NCBI GenBank assembly: GCA_022511355.1
Contig: JAFLRS010000100.1
Coordinates: 1-5,952, forward strand
Length of the DNA stretch: 5,952 nucleotides
Source: Alistipes sp.
GTDB taxonomy: Bacteria > Bacteroidota > Bacteroidia > Bacteroidales > Rikenellaceae
Direction of reading: 5' to 3'
Position 1 is the first letter of the stretch. The number at the start of each line of letters is the position of its first letter. Below, one piece after another: positions 1 to 5,581 of this stretch. The position numbers were made by a program, and so were the translations under genes. Under the pieces are notes generated by a model. It worked only from the letters and a program-made list of their open reading frames with translations. It was not told where the DNA came from and searched no databases.

Positions 1-92
1 AATATGAAAATAAAAATATCATACTGCCTGCATCATTCTGAAACGTTCCTCGAACTTGATACATTAAAATATGTCTTACTTTTTATAAAATG

Positions 93-100
93 CAAAGTTA
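93..100 (-). promoter_or_regulatory. possible leftward promoter -7 box
   Basis: On the minus strand this reads TAACTTTG, which fits the Bacteroidota -7 consensus TAnnTTTG. No TTTG stands 19-21 bp upstream (the bases there read GATG, TGAT or GTGA), so only half of the promoter is visible. Downstream the minus strand is very A/T-rich. A reading frame opens with ATG at 64-62 and stays open to the window edge, with a second in-frame ATG at 22-20. If real, this would drive a divergent gene that lies mostly outside the window. An 8-base degenerate match in A/T-rich DNA can easily arise by chance. Confidence 0.25.
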
Positions 101-140
101 ATCTATTTCCCGCGATTGGCATCACAATCTCGGCGTAAAG

Positions 141-171
141 TTTGTTCGCACGCATCTTTTTATTAAATTTG
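141..171 (+). promoter_or_regulatory. Bacteroidota-type promoter of the mannosyltransferase gene
   Basis: A TTTG at 141-144 (the -33 element) is followed after exactly 19 bp by TAAATTTG at 164-171 (the -7 element). This matches the consensus TTTG-N19/21-TAnnTTTG recognised by the Bacteroidota primary sigma factor. Transcription should start near 177-180, giving a leader of about 25 bases before the ATG at 205. The leader has no Shine-Dalgarno sequence, as is usual in this phylum. The placement also decides the start of the gene: the upstream in-frame TTG at 142 lies inside the -33 element and would not be on the transcript. Confidence 0.75.
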
Positions 172-204
172 CGGAGCTTCGTCCGAAATCGGAGCCTCAC
201 CGAT

Positions 205-924
205 ATGCGAAAACTGGTCATAATACCCACATACAACGAGATAACCAACATCTCGGCCATGATAGACAAAGTGATGTCGCTGGCCGGAGAATACGACCTG
301 CTGGTGATAGACGACGCCTCGCCCGACGGAACGGCTGCCGAGGTAAAACGCCGCCGTGCGGAGTTTCCGCAGCGTCTGTTCATCATCGAGCGCACGGGCA
401 AACTGGGATTGGGTACGGCCTATCTTGCCGGCTTCGCATGGGCGCTCGACCACGGCTACGACCTTGTTTACGAGATGGATTGCGACTTCTCGCACAATCC
501 CGACGACCTCGAACGTCTGACGGCCGCCGCTGCCGAAGGTTTCGACGTGGTGATAGGTTCGCGTTACGTGGCCGGAGTGAATGTCGTGAACTGGCCCATG
601 TCGCGGCTGCTGCTCTCCTACTTCGCATCGGTGTATGTCCGCATCGTGACGCGTATGCCGGTCCGCGACGCCACGGCCGGATTCGTATGTTATTCGCGGC
701 ACGCGCTGCAGACCATCGACCTCGATGCCGTCCGCATGAAGGGTTACGGATTTCAGGTCGAGATGAAGTACACGGCCCGTCGTTTGGGGCTCAGGATGAA
801 AGAGGTGTCGATAATCTTCACCGAACGCCGCGAAGGGGTTTCGAAGATGAGCGGCGGAATCTTCGGCGAAGCCTTTTTCGGCACGCTCATGCTGCCTCTG
901 CGCAGATTCTCTCCTCGCAAATAG
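205..924 (+). CDS. polyprenol monophosphomannose synthase-type GT2 glycosyltransferase
   Basis: This is a 239-residue family 2 glycosyltransferase of the DPM1/polyprenol-phosphate mannosyltransferase type. By family it should transfer mannose (or a related hexose) from a GDP-sugar to a polyprenyl phosphate at the cytoplasmic face of the membrane, supplying a lipid-linked donor for surface glycans or protein O-glycosylation. The nucleotide-binding half shows IPTYNE (7-12), IDDASPDGT (35-43) and KLGLGTAY (66-73). The metal-binding segment is EMDCDFSHNP (90-99), where D92 and D94 form the DXD motif; GSRYV follows at 118-122. The C-terminal part carries the MKGYGFQVEM segment and a SKM motif, both typical of the family. 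There is no C-terminal membrane domain, so it is the short, soluble or membrane-associated form. The start at 205 is chosen because homology begins there (MRKLVIIPTYNE) and a strong promoter lies just upstream. A sugar other than mannose, or glucosyl specificity, cannot be excluded. Confidence 0.88.
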   Translation: MRKLVIIPTYNEITNISAMIDKVMSLAGEYDLLVIDDASPDGTAAEVKRRRAEFPQRLFIIERTGKLGLGTAYLAGFAWALDHGYDLVYEMDCDFSHNPDDLERLTAAAAEGFDVVIGSRYVAGVNVVNWPMSRLLLSYFASVYVRIVTRMPVRDATAGFVCYSRHALQTIDLDAVRMKGYGFQVEMKYTARRLGLRMKEVSIIFTERREGVSKMSGGIFGEAFFGTLMLPLRRFSPRK

Positions 925-977
925 ACATCATCGGGAGTTTTTGTCGGTTCCGGATGCCGAAGTATCCGAAATTTCAG

Positions 978-985
978 TAATTTTG
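978..985 (+). promoter_or_regulatory. probable -7 box for the DUF3737-MATE operon
   Basis: TAATTTTG fits TAnnTTTG and lies 24 bases before the ATG at 1010, a spacing like that of the other two promoters in this window. The -33 element is poor: bases 19-21 bp upstream read around ATGCC, and the nearest TTTG (940-943) is 34 bp away. The promoter may therefore be weak or need an activator. The box is the left arm of a perfect inverted repeat (978-999). Confidence 0.5.
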
Positions 986-999
986 CCGCAGCAAAATTA
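978..999. repeat. perfect 9-bp inverted repeat overlapping promoter and leader
   Basis: TAATTTTGC (978-986) and GCAAAATTA (991-999) are exact reverse complements separated by CGCA. The repeat covers the candidate -7 box and the expected transcription start, the usual position for a repressor operator. It could also fold as a small leader hairpin just ahead of the start codon. It is A/T-rich and has no T-run after it, so it does not look like an intrinsic terminator. Function is inferred from position only. Confidence 0.5.
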
Positions 1000-1009
1000 A
1001 AACCGACAA

Positions 1010-1858
1010 ATGAAAAAGATTATAAAAAATACCGTATATGGCGGCGAACGTCCGCTGTTCGCATCGCACGGTCTGCGTCTCGAGAATGTGACCGTCGAAC
1101 CGGGGGAATCGGCGCTCAAGGAGTGTTCCGACATCGAAGCCGTAAATTGCGAATTTCAGGGTAAATATCCGTTCTGGCACAACGACGGTTTCGTCATAAG
1201 CGGATGCACATTCCGCCCGGGGGCGCGTGCCGCACTGTGGTATTCGGCCAATCTGAAGATGACCGACACGACGGTCGAGGCTCCGAAGATGTTCCGCGAG
1301 ATGAGCAATCTGCACCTCGAGCGGGTCCGCATCCCCGATGCGCAGGAGACTCTCTGGCATTGCAAAGGCGTGACTCTCAACGACGTGGAGGTAGCCAACG
1401 CCGACTATCTGTTCATGCACGGTGCCGACATCCGCATCGAGAACTACCGTCATCAGGGCAACTATTCGTTCCAGTACTGCCGCAACGTCGAGATTCGCAA
1501 CGCCGACATCCGTTCGAAAGACGCATTCTGGAACACCGAAGACGTAACGGTCCGCGATTCGAAACTCGACGGCGAATATCTGGGCTGGCATTCGAAGCGT
1601 CTGCGTCTGGTGAACTGTCACATCGCAGGCACGCAGCCGCTCTGCTACGCCTCGGACCTCGTACTCGAAAACTGCACCTTCGCCGAAGACTGCGACCTCG
1701 CATTCGAATATTCGAGCCTTCGTGCCGATATTGTCGGACACGTCGTAAGCATAAAGAATCCGCGCACCGGCTCGATAACGGCCGACAGCATAGGCGAAAC
1801 GATTCTCGACGAGAACATCAAGTCGCCAGCCGACTGCAAAATCACGCTGCGCCGATAA
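1010..1858 (+). CDS. DUF3737 family right-handed beta-helix protein
   Basis: This 282-residue protein matches the DUF3737 family by its N-terminal YGGERPLF motif (residues 10-17) and by overall pattern. The biochemical function of the family is not known to me. From about residue 27 to 243 the chain divides cleanly into eleven coils of 19-22 residues. Each ends in a short beta-strand such as VTLND, IRIEN or VEIRN, as expected for a parallel right-handed beta-helix. Most coils carry an aromatic/polar pair at the same place (FWHN, LWYS, LWHC, FMHG, FQYC, FWNT, GWHS), suggesting a stacked aromatic face along the solenoid. No signal peptide or membrane segment is visible, so it is probably cytoplasmic. 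The start is the only sensible ATG, 24 bases after a -7 box. The MATE exporter gene follows after 13 bp and is very likely co-transcribed. Similarity of the fold to pectate lyases does not establish any enzymatic activity. Confidence 0.85.
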   Translation: MKKIIKNTVYGGERPLFASHGLRLENVTVEPGESALKECSDIEAVNCEFQGKYPFWHNDGFVISGCTFRPGARAALWYSANLKMTDTTVEAPKMFREMSNLHLERVRIPDAQETLWHCKGVTLNDVEVANADYLFMHGADIRIENYRHQGNYSFQYCRNVEIRNADIRSKDAFWNTEDVTVRDSKLDGEYLGWHSKRLRLVNCHIAGTQPLCYASDLVLENCTFAEDCDLAFEYSSLRADIVGHVVSIKNPRTGSITADSIGETILDENIKSPADCKITLRR

Positions 1859-1871
1859 TCCGCACCGACCG

Positions 1872-3296
1872 ATGAGCAGCCGCAAGGACAAGAATACTCT
1901 GCTCGAACTGATTCGCAACGGCAGTCCGATGACTCTGCGCGAGCAGTTCCGGCTGACGGTGCTGTTGAGCATTCCGGCCATACTGGCGCAGGTGTCGAAC
2001 ATTATAATGGAGTATATCGACGCGGCGATGGTGGGTTCGCTCGGAGCCGATGCCTCGGCCTCGATAGGATTGGTCGCCACATCGACATGGCTCTTGTGGG
2101 GAATGTGTTCCTCGGCCGCGACGGGTTTCGCCGTGCAGGTGGCCCATCTGACCGGTGCGGGCGACTTCGACGGAGCCAAAGCCGTGCTGCGGAAGTCGCT
2201 CACGGCCGTCCTGATTTTCGGAACCCTGCTCGCCGCAGCGGCATTCGCCGTGAGCGACCGTCTGCCGATATGGCTCGGCGGCGATGAATCGATTCACCGC
2301 GATGCGTCGCTCTATTTCCGCATCTTCGCACTCTCGATGCCCTTTCTGCAACTGCTTTCGCTCTCGGTGGGTATGCTGAGGTGCAGCGGCAACATACTCG
2401 TGCCCGGAGTCGTAAACATAGCCATGTGCGTACTCGACGTGGCATTCAACGCCCTGCTCATATTCCCCTCCCGAACGGTGGAGTTCGCCGGCCGCAGCTT
2501 CACGATGTGGGGCGCGGGACTCGGAGTGGAGGGGGCGGCGATAGGAACGGCCGCAGTTTCGGCAATCGGAGCCGTCACGCTCTTCTGCTATATGTGGTTC
2601 CGCTCGAAAGAACTGCGTCTGGCCGGCACGCACGGCAGCTGTCTGCCCGACCGCAAAACTCTCGGCAAGGCGTTCAGAATAGGAATGCCGATAGGCATCG
2701 AACATATTCTGATTTGCGGCGCGCAGATAATGACCACCGTAATAGTCGCTCCGCTCGGAGCCATAGCCATTGCGGCCCATTCGTTGGCCGTGACGGCCGA
2801 GAGTCTTTGCTATATGCCGGGCTACGGCATAGCCGATGCCGCCACCACGCTTACGGGTCAGAGTCTGGGTGCTGGCCGCCGCGGACTGGCACGAAGATTC
2901 GCTCACATAACCGTCGGCACGGGTATCGCCGTAATGGGCATAATGGGCGTGGTCATGTACTTCGCGGCTCCGCTGATGATGGGCATAATCACTCCGGTGG
3001 AGGCGGTGCGGGCCGCGGGAGTGGAGATTCTGCGCATCGAAGCCTTTGCCGAACCGATGTTCGCCGCCTCGATAGTCGCCTACGGAGTCTTCGTGGGTGC
3101 GGGCGACACGCTCATACCCTGCACCATGAATCTCGGCAGTATGTGGGCCGTGCGTCTTACGCTTGCCGCGCTGCTGGCTCCCGTAACGGGCGTAAAGGGA
3201 GTGTGGATAGCCATGTGCGTGGAGCTGTGTTTCCGCGGAACGATATTTTTGATATACCTCTTCCGCGAGAGATGGTTGCAAATCGCGAAAAATTGA
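1872..3296 (+). CDS. MATE family efflux transporter
   Basis: This 474-residue integral membrane protein belongs to the MATE (multidrug and toxic compound extrusion) family, in the NorM/DinF-like bacterial branch. It should export a cationic drug or metabolite in exchange for Na+ or H+ across the inner membrane. Hydrophobic segments run throughout, consistent with twelve helices. The first follows a polar N-terminus at about residues 28-48 and leads into YIDAAMVGSLG (48-58). The family's internal two-fold symmetry is visible: the stretch from GLVATSTW to FAVQVAHLTGAGD (66-98) in the first half is mirrored by HSLAVTAESL (from 303) to GQSLGAG (329-335) in the second. The length is normal. The chosen ATG lies 13 bp after the DUF3737 stop; an internal ATG at 1929 (M20) is a less likely alternative. 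No separate promoter is seen, so expression probably depends on the DUF3737 promoter. Substrate cannot be deduced. The last codons contain the -33 element of the next promoter. Confidence 0.93.
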   Translation: MSSRKDKNTLLELIRNGSPMTLREQFRLTVLLSIPAILAQVSNIIMEYIDAAMVGSLGADASASIGLVATSTWLLWGMCSSAATGFAVQVAHLTGAGDFDGAKAVLRKSLTAVLIFGTLLAAAAFAVSDRLPIWLGGDESIHRDASLYFRIFALSMPFLQLLSLSVGMLRCSGNILVPGVVNIAMCVLDVAFNALLIFPSRTVEFAGRSFTMWGAGLGVEGAAIGTAAVSAIGAVTLFCYMWFRSKELRLAGTHGSCLPDRKTLGKAFRIGMPIGIEHILICGAQIMTTVIVAPLGAIAIAAHSLAVTAESLCYMPGYGIADAATTLTGQSLGAGRRGLARRFAHITVGTGIAVMGIMGVVMYFAAPLMMGIITPVEAVRAAGVEILRIEAFAEPMFAASIVAYGVFVGAGDTLIPCTMNLGSMWAVRLTLAALLAPVTGVKGVWIAMCVELCFRGTIFLIYLFRERWLQIAKN

Positions 3297-3305
3297 TTAT
3301 CTTTG
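3275..3305 (+). promoter_or_regulatory. promoter of the MalY/PatB-glycerophosphotransferase operon
   Basis: TATCTTTG at 3298-3305 matches the TAnnTTTG -7 box exactly. GTTG at 3275-3278, one mismatch from TTTG, stands exactly 19 bp upstream. Transcription would start near 3311-3314, leaving an A/T-rich leader of under 20 bases before the ATG at 3331 and no Shine-Dalgarno sequence. The -33 element lies within the MATE coding sequence and the -7 box just after its stop codon. The downstream genes can therefore be expressed independently of the exporter, although read-through is also possible. Confidence 0.6.
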
Positions 3306-3330
3306 AAATTCGAACCCCAACTCAATATAT

Positions 3331-4509
3331 ATGACGAGCAAAGGACACAATTTCGGATTCGACGAAGTTACGCCGCGACGCGGCACCAATTCGGTGAAGT
3401 GGGACACCCCCGCCGATGAAGGCGTTCTGCCCATGTGGATAGCCGACATGGATTTCAAGGCAGCCCCCGTGATACGCGAAGCGCTGCAGCGACGCCTCGA
3501 CCACGGAGTCTTCGGATACACCAAAGTTCCGCAAGCCTATTACGATGCCGTAACCAACTGGTTTTCGCGTCGTCACGGCTGGAACATCGACCCCGATTCG
3601 ATTCTCTACACCATAGGCGTGGTTCCCGCCCTCTCCACCATCATAAAGGCCGTAACCCGTCCGGGCGACAAGGTGCTGGTTCAGACTCCGGTCTACAACT
3701 GCTTTTTCTCGTCGATACGCAACAACGACTGCATAACAGAGGAGCTGCCGCTCGTCTGTTCCGACAATGGCTACACCGTCGATTTCGAAGCCTTCGAACG
3801 CGCGGCCGCCGACCCGCAGGTCACGTTGTTCATACTCTGCAATCCTCACAATCCGGGCGGACGGGTGTGGAGCCGCGACGAACTTCGCCGAATGGGTGAA
3901 ATCTGCCTGCGTCACGACGTATTCGTCGCCTCGGACGAGATTCACTGCGAACTGACATTCGACGGGCATCGGTACACCCCCTACGCAACGCTGGGCGAAG
4001 AGTTCGCACGCCGTTCCGCCTCCTGCATATCCCCCACCAAAGCCTTCAACATAGCGGGTCTGCAAATCGCCAACATAGTGGCCGCCGACGCTGATGTAAG
4101 AAGCCGTATCGACCGTGCAATCAACATCTTCGAGGTGTGCGACGTCAATCCGTTCGGGGTGGAGGCCCTCATTGCCGCCTACAACGGCGGAGAGGAGTGG
4201 CTCGAGGCGTTGAAAGAGTACATTCGGGAGAACTATCTGTTCATGTGCGGCCGGTTCGCCGAACATCTGCCTCACTACAGGATAATGCCGCTCGAAGGCA
4301 GCTATCTGGCGTGGGTCGATTGCCGCCATGCCGCCCTGACCGCCGCCGAAATAGTACGACAGCTCGAACACGACGAAAAACTGATGCTCAATGCCGGTAC
4401 GATGTACGGTGCCGCGGGCGAAGGATTCATACGCGTGAATCTGGCCTGTCCGCGCAGCGTGCTGGCCGACGGAGTGGAGAGAATGCGCAGAGTATTGGAA
4501 AAACTGTAA
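3331..4509 (+). CDS. MalY/PatB family PLP-dependent C-S lyase/aminotransferase
   Basis: This 392-residue fold-type I pyridoxal-phosphate enzyme belongs to the MalY/PatB group. Characterised members cleave cystathionine or cysteine (beta-lyase activity, releasing homocysteine or sulfide, pyruvate and ammonia); some act as aminotransferases. The N-terminus has the group's signature: R17, T19, S21 and KWD (23-25), then PMWIADMDF (34-42). Further on are NPHNPGG (171-177), the cofactor-contacting aspartate D202 in SDEIH, the Schiff-base lysine K237 in SPTKAFN, and the substrate-carboxylate arginine R368 in GFIRVN. All expected catalytic residues are present and the length is normal, so it should be an active cytoplasmic enzyme. 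The ATG at 3331 follows a good promoter. Its stop lies 7 bp before the glycerophosphotransferase gene, so the two are probably one operon, although no pathway link is obvious. The exact substrate is not decided by sequence; E. coli MalY's regulatory role should not be assumed here. Confidence 0.92.
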   Translation: MTSKGHNFGFDEVTPRRGTNSVKWDTPADEGVLPMWIADMDFKAAPVIREALQRRLDHGVFGYTKVPQAYYDAVTNWFSRRHGWNIDPDSILYTIGVVPALSTIIKAVTRPGDKVLVQTPVYNCFFSSIRNNDCITEELPLVCSDNGYTVDFEAFERAAADPQVTLFILCNPHNPGGRVWSRDELRRMGEICLRHDVFVASDEIHCELTFDGHRYTPYATLGEEFARRSASCISPTKAFNIAGLQIANIVAADADVRSRIDRAINIFEVCDVNPFGVEALIAAYNGGEEWLEALKEYIRENYLFMCGRFAEHLPHYRIMPLEGSYLAWVDCRHAALTAAEIVRQLEHDEKLMLNAGTMYGAAGEGFIRVNLACPRSVLADGVERMRRVLEKL

Positions 4510-4516
4510 TCCGAGG

Positions 4517-5581
4517 ATGGCCGACCGCAAAAGATATCTGCTCTACGTTTCGCTGCCCTACGCCTACTCCATAATGCGTCCGCTGCAGGAGGAGATTCGC
4601 AAGCGCGGCGACGATGCCGCATGGTTCATCGAGGATGAATGCCCCGACCTGCTCGTCGAAGGCGAAGTTCGTCTGCGCACGTTCGCGGAGGTCGCCGGCT
4701 ATGCTCCCGTGGCGGTATTCGCACCCGGCAATCATATTCCCGACTTCTTCCCGGGCGTAAAGGTCTCGCTGTCGCACGGCTACGCCATCAACAAAAGAGG
4801 TCAGACCCGCGACGACCACTTCACCGTGCGCGGATGGTTCGACATCTACTGCACGCAGGGCGAAAGCACCACTCCGCAATTCCGCGAACTGGAACGCAAA
4901 CTCCGCTTTTTCCGAGTATACGAAACGGGCTGGACAAAGGCCGACACGCTATTTGCCCCGCACCCCCGCATCGCCAACGAACGAAAGACGGTGCTGTACT
5001 CCTCGACATTCACGCGGTCGCTGACCTCGACTCCGATTCTCGCCGACGAAATCGAACGCATGGTCGCTTCGGGTCGTTACGACTGGATATTCATGTTCCA
5101 CCCCAAACTCACCGACGAATCGATTTTGTCGCGTTACCGCTCCATTGCCGAACGCTATCCGAATGCGCTGTATCTGGGCAACACCTTCGACGGCGAAGCC
5201 ATGCATCGCGCCGATGTGATGCTGTGCGACAGTTCGTCGATAATCACCGAATTCATGTTTTTGGACAAGCCGGTAGTGACATTCCGCAATTCGCAGCCCG
5301 ACCGTCATCTGATAGATGTGCGCCGCCCCGAAGATGTGGAACCCGCACTCGAACGCGCACTTCAGCGTCCCGAAGAGCTTATGAAGGCCGTGCGGGCGTT
5401 CACCATGTTCCACGAACCGCACCGCGACTGCCGATGCTCGGCCCGCGTGCTGGATGCGGTGGACGACTTCCTGCTCCGCGGACACAAAGGTCTGAAGCGC
5501 AAGCCGCTCAACCTCGTGCGACGCATCAAGCTGCGACGCAAAATGGGATATCCTCTGTTCAAAGATTTGTTTCGCCGATAG
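4517..5581 (+). CDS. CDP-glycerol glycerophosphotransferase family protein
   Basis: This 354-residue protein resembles the C-terminal catalytic domain of TagB/TagF-type enzymes (Pfam Glyphos_transf). In Gram-positive bacteria these transfer glycerol phosphate from CDP-glycerol to a lipid-linked acceptor during teichoic acid synthesis. Visible family motifs are SLSHGYAINKRG around H87, FMFHPKL around H195, and the nucleotide-binding segment ADVMLCDSSSIITEF, where D238 starts the D-S-S-S run. The two histidines correspond to those known to be essential in TagF. The chain is about half the length of TagF, being essentially the catalytic domain. The C-terminus is strongly basic (KRKPLNLVRRIKLRRK), which could aid membrane association. 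The start lies 7 bp after the MalY/PatB stop, with no promoter between, so translation is probably coupled. In a Bacteroidota it more likely modifies a capsular, O-antigen or exopolysaccharide chain than a teichoic acid. Related members transfer other phospho-polyols, so the donor is uncertain. Confidence 0.85.
   Translation: MADRKRYLLYVSLPYAYSIMRPLQEEIRKRGDDAAWFIEDECPDLLVEGEVRLRTFAEVAGYAPVAVFAPGNHIPDFFPGVKVSLSHGYAINKRGQTRDDHFTVRGWFDIYCTQGESTTPQFRELERKLRFFRVYETGWTKADTLFAPHPRIANERKTVLYSSTFTRSLTSTPILADEIERMVASGRYDWIFMFHPKLTDESILSRYRSIAERYPNALYLGNTFDGEAMHRADVMLCDSSSIITEFMFLDKPVVTFRNSQPDRHLIDVRRPEDVEPALERALQRPEELMKAVRAFTMFHEPHRDCRCSARVLDAVDDFLLRGHKGLKRKPLNLVRRIKLRRKMGYPLFKDLFRR

Noticed and set aside
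81..90. Palindrome TTTTATAAAA in the left intergenic region.
   Set aside because: Such palindromes are expected by chance in DNA this A/T-rich, and there is no spacing relation to either candidate promoter.
951..968. Hairpin CGGAT/ATCCG with an 8-base loop after the mannosyltransferase gene, considered as a terminator.
   Set aside because: The stem is only 5 bp and is followed by AAATTTCAG rather than a T-run. It may contribute to ending transcription but is too weak to annotate.
1010..1858. Calling the beta-helix protein a polysaccharide lyase or pectinase.
   Set aside because: There is no signal peptide and none of the catalytic motifs of known beta-helix lyases. The fold alone does not support an enzyme call.
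974..2203. A 409-codon minus-strand open frame opposite the DUF3737 gene and the start of the MATE gene.
   Set aside because: It spans two well-supported genes on the other strand and has no recognisable domain. Its apparent repeats mirror the coils of the DUF3737 protein. The length comes from codon bias that avoids stop complements.
1842..3281. A 479-codon minus-strand open frame covering nearly the whole MATE gene.
   Set aside because: The translation is rich in His, Arg, Gln and Tyr with no hydrophobic core or domain pattern. The opposite strand encodes a clear membrane transporter.
3322..4530. A 402-codon minus-strand open frame opposite the MalY/PatB gene.
   Set aside because: It is an exact antisense shadow of an enzyme with all catalytic motifs intact, and the translation shows no family resemblance.
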